From CAYWVK01 sp964461865 (GTDB lineage Bacteria > Patescibacteriota > Microgenomatia > Levybacterales > UBA12049): DNA of 26,133 nt. This document shows positions 1 to 8,787 of this stretch, one piece after another. Both the position numbers and the translations under genes were made by a program. The stretch's first letter is position 1. Every line of letters starts with the position of its first letter. The DNA lies in the NCBI GenBank assembly GCA_964461865.1, contig CAYWVK010000006.1, positions 1 through 26,133 on the forward strand, read 5' to 3'. Below the pieces are notes generated by a model, which saw only the letters and a list, made by a program, of their open reading frames with translations, was not told the origin of the DNA and did no database searches.

Positions 1-398
1 AATATTAAGGGTATGGATTTTTTTGGCGGAATGCCAAAAACAAAGGCAGCTAATGCGCCTGTCCATGCACCTGTCATAGGTAAGGGGATTGCTACAAAAG
101 TAATTAATGCTATTTCCTCCATAGTCTCAAATCTTTTTGAATGCCTAGATCTCGTACGTGTAAATAACTTTTTAAAAAACCAATTAAACAGCCTTGAATG
201 GGCTGATAAGAACTTTTGTACAGGATCTAAAAGATATACAATTAAAACTACGGGTAGCATGTTACCAAGTACTGACAGGGTGTAAGCTGTAAAAAAATCC
301 ATTTTGTAATGAATTAATGCAAGGGGTAATGCACCCCGTAATTCACTAATGGGAAGCATTGCTGTTATAAAAACATTTATAAAACTATTTTCAATCAT
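1..398 (-). CDS. Small multidrug-export family membrane protein (PF06695/COG2426-like), 3' end missing
   Basis: Reading the minus strand from the ATG at 398 gives an open frame to the window edge (about 132 residues, no stop), so the C-terminus lies outside. The product is a hydrophobic membrane protein. Its N-terminal motif ISELRGALPLAL is characteristic of the small multidrug export family, and near residue 113 it has an IPLPMTGAWTGAL segment typical of the same family. A charged stretch (residues 85-100, KKLFTRTRSRHSKRFET) is probably a cytoplasmic loop. The family name comes from distant transporter homologues; the substrate is unknown. The plus-strand open frame at 13-285 is only its shadow. 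It diverges from rsmI, and a minus-strand TATAAT at 412-407 lies 8 bases before the ATG, suggesting a very short leader. Confidence 0.75.
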   Translation of the reverse strand, partial: MIENSFINVFITAMLPISELRGALPLALIHYKMDFFTAYTLSVLGNMLPVVLIVYLLDPVQKFLSAHSRLFNWFFKKLFTRTRSRHSKRFETMEEIALITFVAIPLPMTGAWTGALAAFVFGIPPKKSIPLI

Positions 399-433
399 CT
401 TTATTTATTATATTGTATAATGGAATCCTAATT
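399..433. promoter_or_regulatory. Divergent promoter region with two -10 boxes
   Basis: TATAAT at 416-421 (+) faces rsmI, 12 bases before its ATG. TATAAT at 412-407 (-) faces the small export protein, 8 bases before its ATG. No good -35 hexamer is visible for either. Both predicted mRNAs would have almost no leader. Seen in sequence; activity is inferred. Confidence 0.5.
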
Positions 434-1132
434 ATGGGCAATTTATATATTGTAGCAACGCCAATTGGTAATTTACAAGACATTACTTTAAGAGCAATTG
501 AAGTTTTGAAAAATACCGATATAGTTCTTTCGGAAGATACAAGAAAAACAGGAAATTTGTTTAAGCAAGTAATAGGTGAAAAAGATCAAAAAAAGAAATT
601 TCTTTCTTATTATGAGCAAAATGAGAAAAACAGAATACCTGAAGTGATTACTCTTTTAAAAGATGGGAATGATATTGCACTTGTTTCTGATGCTGGAACT
701 CCAACTATCTCAGATCCTGGGTTTAAATTGGTAAGAGAGTGTCTTAACAACAACATTAAGGTAATATCGATTCCTGGACCATCCTCAGTCGTTTGCGCAC
801 TTGTATCTTCAGGTTTACCAACAGATAAGTTTACATTCATTGGCTTTTTACCTGAAAAGCAGGGGAATAGAATTAAAACACTAAATAATCTTCATTCCTC
901 GCTTAAGCTTTTAAATTCAACTGTAGTTATATTTGTTTCACCATATAAATTAACAAAAACACTAACTGATATAAAATCTGTTTTTGGCGATATCTCAGTT
1001 ATATTAGCGAGAGAACTTACTAAAATACATGAAGAAATAATTAATGAAAAAATATCTGTTTTATTAACAAGGTTATCAAAATCAAGGCTTAAGGGCGAAA
1101 TTATTTTGCTTTTTAATATAGGTTCTTGCTAA
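434..1132 (+). CDS. rsmI: 16S rRNA (cytidine-1402-2'-O)-methyltransferase RsmI, short form
   Basis: RsmI uses S-adenosylmethionine to 2'-O-methylate C1402 in the decoding centre of 16S rRNA. The N-terminus MGNLYIVATPIGNLQDIT, the following EDTRKT motif, the VSDAGTPTISDPG loop and IPGPSSVVCALVSSGL are hallmarks of this tetrapyrrole-methylase-fold family. At 232 residues it is about 50 shorter than the E. coli protein and ends with the methylase domain (LKGEIILLF), lacking the usual small C-terminal domain. I start at ATG 434: the upstream in-frame TTG at 413 overlaps the -10 box at 416-421, so that extension could not be transcribed in full. It converges on eno, and the two genes share bases 1129-1132 with interlocked stop codons. 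Confidence 0.93.
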   Translation: MGNLYIVATPIGNLQDITLRAIEVLKNTDIVLSEDTRKTGNLFKQVIGEKDQKKKFLSYYEQNEKNRIPEVITLLKDGNDIALVSDAGTPTISDPGFKLVRECLNNNIKVISIPGPSSVVCALVSSGLPTDKFTFIGFLPEKQGNRIKTLNNLHSSLKLLNSTVVIFVSPYKLTKTLTDIKSVFGDISVILARELTKIHEEIINEKISVLLTRLSKSRLKGEIILLFNIGSC

Positions 1133-2388
1133 ATGGTTTTTAGTTGCTGTTCAATTTGTAGTAATCGGTTATACTTAGCAACTCTTTCACCACGAACTGG
1201 AGCTCCAAATTTTACATAATCTGAAGATACAGCAACTGCAAAATCAGCAATAAAATCATCATTTGTTTCTCCTGATCGATGCGAAACAGTTATTTTTAAC
1301 CCAGCTTCCCTGGCTATTTCAACAACAGCTAGTGTTTCAATTACAGTACCTATTTGATTAGGCTTAATAATAATTCCGGAAATTGCTTTTTTATCTAGGG
1401 CCATTTGTAGCCTATATGGGTTAGTAACTGTTAAATCATCTCCCGTAATAATTGTTTGCTCAGATACATTTTGCGAAATTTGAGTCCATCCATCCCAATC
1501 ATCTTCAGCTAATGGGTCTTCTAAGTATAGAAAACGATATTCTTTGTCTAATTCTTTATAAAAGGAAATTAAATCGTCAGATGATAAAGACATAGTTCTA
1601 TCTTTTATTTGGTATTTTTGTTGATTATAAAAATTAGATGCAGCAACATCTAAACCTAGGAATACATCAAAACCATATTTATAAGAAGAGTCGTTAATTG
1701 AGGCCCTTAACAAAGATAAGGCATCACTATTTGATGCAAGCCTAGGTGAAAAACCACCTTCATCCCCAATAAGCGTTGATAAATTGCTGCTTTTTAGTCT
1801 TGCTCTTAATAAATTATAAATTATTACACCCATTTCTAATGATTCCCTAAATGACTTTGATGATGCCGGTATTATTAAAAACTCCTGAAAATTCAGATTC
1901 ATGTCTGCATGTAATCCGCCATTTAATATATTAAAAAGGGGAGTGGGAACTTTTAACGTAAGGTTTTCTTTTTTAATATATTCTCTTAAATATAAGTATA
2001 AGGGTAAAATTGAGCTTTTAGCAGCTGCCTTACAAACTGCCATTGAAACACTAAGTATTGAATTTGCACCTAACCTTCCCTTATTCTGCGTACCATCTAA
2101 CTCAATCATTGTTTTATCAATCTCTGTTTGTCCTGTGGCATCTTTTCCAATTATAGATGGAGCGATTATCTCATTTATATTTGATACTGCTTTTGATACG
2201 CCTTTGCCATTATATCTTTGCTTATCATTGTCTTGTAATTCATATGCTTCATAACTTCCTGTTGATGTTCCGCTTGGGCATGATGCAGTACCTGTTTTTC
2301 CATCGCTTAGTATTACTGTGGTTTCAATTGTTGGGTTTCCTTTTGAATTTAATATCTCTCTTGCGATTACCTGTTTAATTTTAGACAT
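1129..2388 (-). CDS. eno: Enolase (phosphopyruvate hydratase)
   Basis: Enolase interconverts 2-phosphoglycerate and phosphoenolpyruvate in glycolysis and gluconeogenesis, in the cytoplasm. The protein has 419 residues, close to the usual ~430. Catalytic and Mg-binding residues are all visible: H160 in GGLHAD, E169, E210 in GDEGG, metal ligands D247, E290 and D317, K342 in IIIKPNQIGT, H370-R371-S372 in SHRSGET, and K393. Several normally invariant spots deviate: the N-terminus reads EILNSKGNPT instead of EILDSRGNPT, and KPNQIGT replaces KVNQIGT. The core is intact, so an active enzyme is expected. It begins 3 bases after the stop of ppsA, so the two are probably co-transcribed, which links two phosphoenolpyruvate enzymes. 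Confidence 0.96.
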   Translation of the reverse strand: MSKIKQVIAREILNSKGNPTIETTVILSDGKTGTASCPSGTSTGSYEAYELQDNDKQRYNGKGVSKAVSNINEIIAPSIIGKDATGQTEIDKTMIELDGTQNKGRLGANSILSVSMAVCKAAAKSSILPLYLYLREYIKKENLTLKVPTPLFNILNGGLHADMNLNFQEFLIIPASSKSFRESLEMGVIIYNLLRARLKSSNLSTLIGDEGGFSPRLASNSDALSLLRASINDSSYKYGFDVFLGLDVAASNFYNQQKYQIKDRTMSLSSDDLISFYKELDKEYRFLYLEDPLAEDDWDGWTQISQNVSEQTIITGDDLTVTNPYRLQMALDKKAISGIIIKPNQIGTVIETLAVVEIAREAGLKITVSHRSGETNDDFIADFAVAVSSDYVKFGAPVRGERVAKYNRLLQIEQQLKTI

Positions 2389-2391
2389 AGA

Positions 2392-4686
2392 TTATCTTAA
2401 TATTTTTTTCTCGCATTGTGATATTAATTTTCTAGTTGATTCAACTGCGTCAGGGGATACAGAAACACTTGTTACACCCCATTTTACAAGATTTTCTACT
2501 AGATTAGGACAAGATGATGCTGCCTGACCACAAATTGAAGCTGTAATTTTTCGTTTATGACAGGTTTTAATAACTTTTTCAAGAGCCCATGTTACAGCAT
2601 CGTTTTGTTCATTAAATTCAGGTGCGACTTCTTCATTATCTCTATCCGTTCCTAGTAAAAGCATTGTTAAATCATTTGAGCCTATTGATATCCCATCAAT
2701 TCCACAATCTATAAATTCATCCAACAATATCACATTAGAGGGTATTTCTACCATCATCCATAATTTAAAGCTTGTACCTCGATTTAATCCTGATGCTGCT
2801 ACAATCTTTTTAACCTCTTCTAACTCGCTTACTGTTCTCACAAAAGGTATCATTAACCAAAGGTTTTTAAATCCTAATTTGTTCCTAACATGCTTTATTG
2901 CTTCAAGCTCCAGTTCAAACACATCTGGATCATGAATGTAGCGAAATGCTCCTCGATATCCAAGCATTGGATTTGGTTCTTCAGGTTCAAACTCTCTTCC
3001 ACCTACTAGATTTCTATACTCGTTGGTTTTAAAATCTGATGCTCTATAAACCACTGGTCTTGGGTAAAACGATTTACAAAACGATTCAAGTCCAGATGCC
3101 ATTTTTTCGATAAATAGTTTTTTATTCCCGTCCCTAATTAGTTTCTTTGGATGAATTCCTATTCCGGCCATCATAAACTCTGCTCTAAGCAGTCCAACTC
3201 CATCAGCATTTAACCTTGATGTTCTGTCTGCTATTTCAGGCTCAGCTAAATTTACGTATACTTTTGTTGCTGTTTTTATATTTTCCGATGGCTCACTTAG
3301 ATTAACTACTGTTCCGGGTTTAATATGACCTCCCTTATATACCTCTCCTTTTATTCCGTTTACCGTCACTATGCTTCCGTTCTTAAGCGTTGTGGTAGCA
3401 GTAGTTGTACCAACAATTGCTGGAATACCTAGCTCTCTGGATACTATTGCTGCATGAGATGTCCTACCTCCTTTATCAGTTATAATAGCGACTGCTTTTT
3501 TCATTGCGGGAACAAAATCCGGATTTGTTTGTGGAGCAACTAATATATCTCCTTTTAAGATTTTTCCTATCTCTTTTGCACTATGAATAATCTTTACTTC
3601 ACCTGATGCTATACCAGGACTTGCAGGATCTCCTTTTAAAATTAGCTCTAGTTTTTGTGATGCTATCTCTGACACTTTTTGATGTAAAGTATCCTTTTTT
3701 TCATCCTTGTCTTTTTTTTCACTAGTAGTAGTTATTGCTCTGGTTTGAACAATATATACTCCTTTATTGTCTATAGCCCACTCAATATCTTGAGGAAAAT
3801 AATAATGTTTTTCCAGCTCTTTTCCCATTTTTGCTAATTTTATTATTTCTTCATCTGATATTTTTTGTCTTTTTGACCTTAAAAACGACACTTTTTTCTT
3901 TTTATTTTTTCCTCCTGATCTTTTTAACATTAGTTTTTGATTACCAATTTGTTTAGTTAATATTTTTAAATCTTGTTTATATAATTCGTAATGGTCTGGT
4001 GTTTCTGCTCCCTGAACTATTAATTCCCCAAGTCCATAAATTGCCTCGATAATAATTTTTGTTTTATCGTTTGTAACAGGATCTATTGTAAACATAATTC
4101 CAGATTTTTTAGATTCAATCATTTTTTCAACAACCAACGCAATTCCGATTTTTATTTTGTCGTATTTTTGATGATGTCTATAATAAATTGCTCTTGCTTC
4201 AAATAATGAAGCCCATCCTTCTTTAATTTTTTCAAGAAGCACGCTGTCTCCTTTTACATTAAGATATGTTTCCTGTTGTCCTGCAAAAGAGGCATCTGCT
4301 AAGTCTTCTGCTGTTGCAGACGATCTTACAGCAACCAATGCTTCTTTTAAAACTCCTCCTAATTTTCTATATGCCCTTACAATTTCACCTGCTAATTCAT
4401 CAGACATTTCTCCTTTCATTATTTCTTTTTTTATTTGCACAGATGCCTGCATTAAAGATTTACTATTGTTTACATCTACGATGTTTAGGAAATGTTTTAT
4501 TTTTATCTCAAGATTATTATCCTTTATAAATTGGTAATATGCATTTGAAGTTACTATAAAGCCATTCGGAACGGGAAAGCCTGCTCTTGTCATTTCCCCA
4601 AGATTTGCTCCTTTTCCCCCAACTAATGCTGTGTCTTTTTTATCTACTTCATTAAACCACACTATTTTTCTTAGCATATAGCTCAT
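2392..4686 (-). CDS. ppsA: Phosphoenolpyruvate synthase (pyruvate, water dikinase)
   Basis: Makes phosphoenolpyruvate from pyruvate and ATP, releasing AMP and phosphate; the entry step of gluconeogenesis. Domain order is standard: N-terminal ATP-grasp domain (LVGGKGANLGEM near residue 22, VAVRSSATAEDLADASFAGQ near 119), phosphohistidine swivelling domain with the catalytic His411 in GGRTSHAAIVSRELG, and C-terminal PEP-binding barrel with MVEIPSNVILLDEF, ISIGSNDLT and the Cys in SICGQAAS. The total is 764 residues, slightly under the usual ~790. A lysine-rich low-complexity stretch (about 255-275) and another (322-332) separate domains. The ATG at 4686 is preferred because a -10 box lies 6 bases upstream; ATG 4677 is possible. 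Pyruvate phosphate dikinase is a related alternative, less likely at this length. Confidence 0.94.
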   Translation of the reverse strand: MSYMLRKIVWFNEVDKKDTALVGGKGANLGEMTRAGFPVPNGFIVTSNAYYQFIKDNNLEIKIKHFLNIVDVNNSKSLMQASVQIKKEIMKGEMSDELAGEIVRAYRKLGGVLKEALVAVRSSATAEDLADASFAGQQETYLNVKGDSVLLEKIKEGWASLFEARAIYYRHHQKYDKIKIGIALVVEKMIESKKSGIMFTIDPVTNDKTKIIIEAIYGLGELIVQGAETPDHYELYKQDLKILTKQIGNQKLMLKRSGGKNKKKKVSFLRSKRQKISDEEIIKLAKMGKELEKHYYFPQDIEWAIDNKGVYIVQTRAITTTSEKKDKDEKKDTLHQKVSEIASQKLELILKGDPASPGIASGEVKIIHSAKEIGKILKGDILVAPQTNPDFVPAMKKAVAIITDKGGRTSHAAIVSRELGIPAIVGTTTATTTLKNGSIVTVNGIKGEVYKGGHIKPGTVVNLSEPSENIKTATKVYVNLAEPEIADRTSRLNADGVGLLRAEFMMAGIGIHPKKLIRDGNKKLFIEKMASGLESFCKSFYPRPVVYRASDFKTNEYRNLVGGREFEPEEPNPMLGYRGAFRYIHDPDVFELELEAIKHVRNKLGFKNLWLMIPFVRTVSELEEVKKIVAASGLNRGTSFKLWMMVEIPSNVILLDEFIDCGIDGISIGSNDLTMLLLGTDRDNEEVAPEFNEQNDAVTWALEKVIKTCHKRKITASICGQAASSCPNLVENLVKWGVTSVSVSPDAVESTRKLISQCEKKILR

Positions 4687-4692
4687 ATATTT

Positions 4693-4721
4693 ATTATGCA
4701 GACATTAAAAAAAATTATCAA
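4693..4721 (-). promoter_or_regulatory. Promoter of ppsA-eno, predicted leaderless
   Basis: On the minus strand TTGATA (4721-4716), a 17-base spacer containing a run of eight T, and CATAAT (4698-4693). Six bases separate the -10 from ATG 4686, so transcription should start at or next to the start codon. No Shine-Dalgarno site is present. Confidence 0.6.
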
Positions 4722-4734
4722 TAGCAAAGACTAT

Positions 4735-5757
4735 TCATGAAGCTAATATCTGTTTTAATTTTTCTACCATATCTACAGGCGTTGGGTCTTGTTTATATTC
4801 TAAAGCTAAATAATATGACGCCCAATCTGCAATCGTAATACTTGAGAAAATTTTATAAAAAACATCATCTTTCCCCATATCTATAGTTTCACATTCAATA
4901 CCTTTTTCCTTTAATAATTTTGTGGTAGCTTCATATCTTTTCAAATTTCTTTTATCGTCCTCTAAATCTTTTAACATAATTATAAAAAATTTACCCTGTG
5001 GATTTGTATAACCAACCATTTCGTTGTGGTTTGCTTCAGGAAAAAAATTCCAAAAAGCAGGTGTTTTTGCGTTTTCATTTATTTTAATTTTCCATACCAT
5101 TGCTATTGACTTAAACTTAGGAGAAGAGTAGACCACTATTGTTTTTCCTTTCATTTTTTTTGATAATTCAATGCCTTTTTTTTCAAAATCATTCATATTA
5201 GCTTCCAACTTATTAGCAAGTGATAAAAGACCTGATGTTACGTTTGGAATGAGATTTAAATTTATTAAAAGTTGAAACATTGCCCCAAAAAAATACCCTG
5301 TTCCCATTCTGGGCTGATAATTTGGATAGGGAATTGGTAGCTTTATATGTGGGGCATCATACTTTTTACATAATTCTTCTACCTTACCTCCACTTGATAA
5401 ACCGACAAACTTTAAATTATTTTTATGAGCCTCTTCAAGAGAACTTATTGTCTCCTCTGTATTGCCGGAATATGACGCAATTATATTTAAGGATTTATCA
5501 TGCGCTTCTGGTGGTAGAAAATAATATCGATTTATATATATTTGAAAAGGATTATAATCCGGATTTTTTTTAAATAAACTATTACAATAAGTTCTTAATA
5601 GGTTTGCAGGTAGGGCAGACCCACCCATGCCAGAAACCGTGATGCTTTTAAAACTACCATCAACTGATATGTTTTTTGCTAAATCAAGTCCTACCCTAAA
5701 CTGCGTTGGGGTATCGATGATAAATTGTTTAAAATTTGATTTATCAATATTATTCAT
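4735..5757 (-). CDS. Bifunctional phosphoglucose/phosphomannose isomerase
   Basis: A SIS-fold sugar isomerase of the PGI/PMI type, interconverting glucose-6-phosphate or mannose-6-phosphate with fructose-6-phosphate. From ATG 5757 it has 340 residues, the normal family length. Visible motifs are SGMGGSALPANLL (about 42-54), the SIS phosphate loop SYSGNTEET (about 95-103), PRMGTGYFFG, the catalytic-region NHNEMVGY, and the C-terminal LEYKQDPTPVDMVEKLKQIL that contributes the base/proton-transfer region. An earlier in-frame TTG at 5772 exists, but ATG 5757 keeps the overlap with the upstream mutase gene at 8 bases and fits the family N-terminus. Together with that mutase it forms a hexose-phosphate module; it may also replace a classical Pgi. 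Confidence 0.92.
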   Translation of the reverse strand: MNNIDKSNFKQFIIDTPTQFRVGLDLAKNISVDGSFKSITVSGMGGSALPANLLRTYCNSLFKKNPDYNPFQIYINRYYFLPPEAHDKSLNIIASYSGNTEETISSLEEAHKNNLKFVGLSSGGKVEELCKKYDAPHIKLPIPYPNYQPRMGTGYFFGAMFQLLINLNLIPNVTSGLLSLANKLEANMNDFEKKGIELSKKMKGKTIVVYSSPKFKSIAMVWKIKINENAKTPAFWNFFPEANHNEMVGYTNPQGKFFIIMLKDLEDDKRNLKRYEATTKLLKEKGIECETIDMGKDDVFYKIFSSITIADWASYYLALEYKQDPTPVDMVEKLKQILAS

Positions 5758-7132
5758 TTTTAAATTTCTCAATTAAATTTATTAATTCATCTCTTTTTTC
5801 TATCATCATACCTTTTTCTAGGGATTCGACATTTAATCTAAGAAGTGGCTCTGTGTTAGATGTTCTAACTGAAAATCTCCAATTTGGATAGCTTATTGCA
5901 ATTCCATCTAGCAAATCTAGTTCTCCGTCTTTATATTTTTCTTTTAATGCACTCATTATTTTTTCTGAGTTTGAAACTTCAAAATTGTATTCTCCAGATT
6001 CAAAACTTCTTCTATACATTTCTACAACCTGCGAAAAAGGTTTTTTTATTTTAGATAAAATTCCAAGCACAAATAAAATTGTTGCCATTTGTGATTCTGC
6101 ATTTCCAGTATCCCTAAAGAAAAAATGACTTGATGATTCACCGGCAAATACAGCAGATGAATTATGCATTGCTTCTGTAATATATGCATGACCAACCTTA
6201 GTTATTAGCATTTTGCCATTATTTTCTTCAATTATTTTTTTTGGAGTTAAAAGATAACGTATATCAATAAGTATCGTTTCGTTTGGTTGTCTCTTTAATA
6301 ATTCAGTAGTAATCATAGATGTAATTATTGAAGGTGGTACAATTTGGCCTTTTTCATCAATGAAAAATAATCTATCTCCATCTCCATCGGGTGCAAATCC
6401 CATATCCGCATGTTCTTCGATTACTTTTTTCTGAAGATCGACTAAATTTTTTGCTTGCAGAGGGTCAGGTTGATGAGCAGGAAATGAGCCATCAAGCTCA
6501 AAATTCATTTTAATAAGCTCTCCTTTAATGTGTTTAAAAATTTCCTCTATGTATTGCGCGCCCATTGCATTAGCTGCATCTGCAACTACTTTAAATGGAT
6601 CTATTTGATTATTTCCCGTTATTTTTAACGCATTCTTAATTTCATCCTCAAGTATTCCGTCTTTTTTTTCTATTACTCCTCCTGTAACAGGTTTTGCAAA
6701 TGATTTATCAATTGCTATTTTTTTTATTTCTTCCATTCCCGTTGATTTACCTATTTTTACAAGTCCTTTTAGAGTATTTTTAACAATTTTTAATCCATTC
6801 CACTCTTTTGGATTATGTGAAGCAGTAATCTGAAAACCGCAATCAAAACCATAATGAAATACTGAAAAATAAAAAGTCGGAGTTGAAACAAGATCGATAT
6901 CAATCACTTTTGCACCCATTTCTTTTAAGGTATTTTTAGCTACTTCAAATAACTGAGGGGAGGAAAGTCGCATGTCCTTTCCGATTACTACTGTTAAATT
7001 ATCTTTTTTTATTTCTTTTTTAAAAAATGTATAAATTGCCTTAACTATATCTTTTATTATTTCTTCATTTATGTCTGTTGGGTAAACGCCTCGTATATCG
7101 TATGACTTAAAGATTGAAGGATTAATTGTCAT
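5750..7132 (-). CDS. Phosphomannomutase/phosphoglucomutase (alpha-D-phosphohexomutase)
   Basis: Transfers phosphate between C1 and C6 of glucose or mannose through a phosphoserine. The 460-residue length and all four domain signatures match the family: catalytic Ser105 in ITASHNPKEWNG, Mg-binding D249/D251/D253 in APDGDGDRLFF, the sugar-specificity loop AGESSSHFFF with Glu and Ser (about 330), and the phosphate-binding loop RTSNTEPLLRL near the C-terminus. The specificity (mannose, glucose or both) cannot be read from sequence, though the neighbouring PGI/PMI suggests mannose-1-phosphate supply for GDP-mannose and glycans. It starts 9 bases after the HolA-like gene stops and overlaps the isomerase gene by 8, so it sits mid-operon. 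Confidence 0.94.
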   Translation of the reverse strand: MTINPSIFKSYDIRGVYPTDINEEIIKDIVKAIYTFFKKEIKKDNLTVVIGKDMRLSSPQLFEVAKNTLKEMGAKVIDIDLVSTPTFYFSVFHYGFDCGFQITASHNPKEWNGLKIVKNTLKGLVKIGKSTGMEEIKKIAIDKSFAKPVTGGVIEKKDGILEDEIKNALKITGNNQIDPFKVVADAANAMGAQYIEEIFKHIKGELIKMNFELDGSFPAHQPDPLQAKNLVDLQKKVIEEHADMGFAPDGDGDRLFFIDEKGQIVPPSIITSMITTELLKRQPNETILIDIRYLLTPKKIIEENNGKMLITKVGHAYITEAMHNSSAVFAGESSSHFFFRDTGNAESQMATILFVLGILSKIKKPFSQVVEMYRRSFESGEYNFEVSNSEKIMSALKEKYKDGELDLLDGIAISYPNWRFSVRTSNTEPLLRLNVESLEKGMMIEKRDELINLIEKFKNE

Positions 7133-7141
7133 TTTTTTATC

Positions 7142-7831
7142 TTAAATTTTTAGCAATAAAATGTCAATGCTTTGCGTTAAACTTTTTCCCAAAACCCCTG
7201 ACTTTTGTGCATGATCTATTTCTAGTAGTTCATTATAAATTTTAATTAATTTTTCGTTTGAAAAAAGTTTTGCTTGTCTTAAAAGCTTACCTTTTTGCCA
7301 GGGTGCAAGTCTTTTTAAATCGTCTATTGAATCTTCTACTTGATTTAATACAGCAAGTAATAATCTAAATTGCCGAACAAGCATATAGAAAAGCTTATCT
7401 TCTTCCATATTTTTTAAAGCATCATGAAAAAGTTTCACGTTATTAGTATTTTCTGGTTTTAATTGATCTAAGAATAAAAAGAGACCCTGTGGAAGCATAA
7501 AAGATTTTTGAATTGATTTTTTCAAAAGATTAAACGTACTTTTTTCAATCTTTTTCCCTTCCCAAAACACTAAATTTAGCTTAGTTGAATTATTATTAAT
7601 ATATTCTAATATTTCTTTATATTCACTAGAACTTTGCTTTTTGTTAGAGAAAAAATTTTCAATAAAAATATCATTTATATTAAGAAAAAGATTTCCTCCT
7701 TCAATAACTTGTTTAAGCTTTTCTATTGATATGTCTTTATCAAATGATGCTATGTCTTTTGATTTTTTCTTTTCAGAGATAAAATACTCTCTGGATTTTG
7801 ACAAATCATCTCCGTGAATAATTGTAATCAT
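7142..7831 (-). CDS. holA: DNA polymerase III delta subunit-like protein (HolA), short
   Basis: The delta subunit opens the sliding clamp as part of the clamp loader. Evidence is the C-terminal half: FYMLVRQFRLLLAVLNQ (about 149-165), then LAPWQKGKLLRQAKLFSNEKL and EIDHAQKSG..LTQSIDILLLKI, the pattern of the delta C-terminal collar domain. The N-terminal half starts MITIIHGDDLSKSREYF, matching the family's opening strand and helix. At 229 residues it lacks about 100 relative to E. coli HolA, mostly from the middle. Such short delta proteins are expected in reduced genomes, but the match is by pattern only. ATG 7831 lies 2 bases after the upstream metallopeptidase stop, implying translational coupling. 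Confidence 0.7.
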   Translation of the reverse strand: MITIIHGDDLSKSREYFISEKKKSKDIASFDKDISIEKLKQVIEGGNLFLNINDIFIENFFSNKKQSSSEYKEILEYINNNSTKLNLVFWEGKKIEKSTFNLLKKSIQKSFMLPQGLFLFLDQLKPENTNNVKLFHDALKNMEEDKLFYMLVRQFRLLLAVLNQVEDSIDDLKRLAPWQKGKLLRQAKLFSNEKLIKIYNELLEIDHAQKSGVLGKSLTQSIDILLLKI

Positions 7832-7833
7832 AT

Positions 7834-8211
7834 TTATCTTCTAAGCTTTTTATATTGATCGTAAAGTTTATTAGCGTCTTTTTGTAAATGCCTATTTCTT
7901 CCATGATGAGAGAGAAGAGCTCCTGAAAAATTCTTAGGGATATGGAGTAACTCGTGAATTAAAACTTTTCTTTTTGCATCTTCATCTAATTTATCGTAAT
8001 ACTTTGCCAAAACTTCAATAACATAAGCCGGTCTTAGCTCAAGTGCAGTTTGGAAAATTTTTGGAAAAGACCATATTCTTGCATATGCTCTTGCTTTTGA
8101 GCCGTTTGTTCTATAACAAAATATTCTATTTTTCTCTAGATGTTTTAAATCTAATATCTCAATAAGTCTTATTAGCTCTTTTTTAACATCCGGTGCATTT
8201 TCCCATTCCAT
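7834..8211 (-). CDS. Small putative metallopeptidase (HExxH)
   Basis: A 125-residue soluble protein with a zinc-peptidase motif HELLH (H86, E87, H90) followed by IPKNFSGALLSHHGRN, whose His102/His103 could supply the third zinc ligand. The downstream SGALxxHxGRN pattern is typical of the small putative metallopeptidase family found in phages and many bacterial genomes (PhageMetallopep-type). No signal peptide or membrane segment is seen, so it should be cytoplasmic. Substrate unknown. It lies 8 bases after the YkuK-like gene and 2 bases before the HolA-like gene, so it is probably co-expressed with both. The protease assignment rests on the motif only. Confidence 0.75.
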   Translation of the reverse strand: MEWENAPDVKKELIRLIEILDLKHLEKNRIFCYRTNGSKARAYARIWSFPKIFQTALELRPAYVIEVLAKYYDKLDEDAKRKVLIHELLHIPKNFSGALLSHHGRNRHLQKDANKLYDQYKKLRR

Positions 8212-8219
8212 AATTTTTT

Positions 8220-8756
8220 TTAGGTATGCCTATCAGCAACTTTTGTTGCAGCATGTGCATTTGGTTTTGTTTTTACAGAAAAACCAATTCCTTTTATCAT
8301 TCCTGTTATTTCACCTAACATATCTTTTGTTTTGCCTTTTTCCCCAATGTCTACATGTATTTCCATGTTTAACTTTTCAGAACTTCCGTTTAATGTTTTT
8401 TTTAATATTGGTTTCAAGCTCATTGCAAAATTTAATGATTTCATAGTTTCTGCATATATTTTTTCTCTTAAAGAGGATATGTTTTTTAAATTTTCATAAT
8501 TTCTAAAATATTTTCCACCATATCCACTTCTGTAAATCAAAAGCGCTGTAACAATATGAAGATATTTAGAATTATTTCCAGTCGTATTTTTTAAGTCTGA
8601 GTCAGAACCAATTGCAAGCAAATAATTATCATTTGGAGACGAATTAATAAAGTTTTCAATAACATTTAATACTTGACTAAGATTTAATACTCCATGTGTT
8701 TCGCTTAGAAATTTTTGCTCTGTTAATTTATCTTCCTTATTATTTTGAATATCCAT
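8220..8756 (-). CDS. YkuK-family RNase H-like protein (DUF458/PF04308)
   Basis: 178 residues matching the YkuK/DUF458 family: LLAIGSDSD (about 46-54, first acidic residues), HIVTALLIYRSGYGGKYF, LREKIYAETMKSLNFA, IHVDIGEKGKTKDMLGEITGMI (about 133-154) and GFSVKTKPNAHAATKVADRHT at the C-terminus. The family adopts a ribonuclease-H-like fold with conserved Asp residues; its biological role is not established (in Bacillus it is a gene of unknown function). The protein ends immediately after the VADRHT motif, as in other members. An extended -10 box is found just upstream (8785-8777), so it can be transcribed independently of the secreted glycosidase gene. Confidence 0.85.
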   Translation of the reverse strand: MDIQNNKEDKLTEQKFLSETHGVLNLSQVLNVIENFINSSPNDNYLLAIGSDSDLKNTTGNNSKYLHIVTALLIYRSGYGGKYFRNYENLKNISSLREKIYAETMKSLNFAMSLKPILKKTLNGSSEKLNMEIHVDIGEKGKTKDMLGEITGMIKGIGFSVKTKPNAHAATKVADRHT

Positions 8757-8776
8757 TTTGAGGTTTTAACTGGTCA

Positions 8777-8785
8777 ATTATAGCA
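8777..8785 (-). promoter_or_regulatory. Extended -10 promoter for the YkuK-like gene
   Basis: TGCTATAAT on the minus strand (TGn plus a perfect TATAAT at 8782-8777), about 20 bases before ATG 8756. No clear -35 hexamer is seen; an extended -10 can work without one. It lies in the 31-base gap between the two genes and slightly overlaps nothing coding. Confidence 0.45.
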
Positions 8786-8787
8786 TA

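Noticed and set aside
13..285. Plus-strand 90-residue open frame at the left edge
   Set aside because: It is antisense to a minus-strand frame (1-398) that reads as a recognisable membrane transporter family without stops.
4716..4721. Rho-independent terminator using the T-run between the isomerase and ppsA genes
   Set aside because: There is no stable hairpin before the eight-T run; it falls inside the spacer of a 17-base-spaced promoter.
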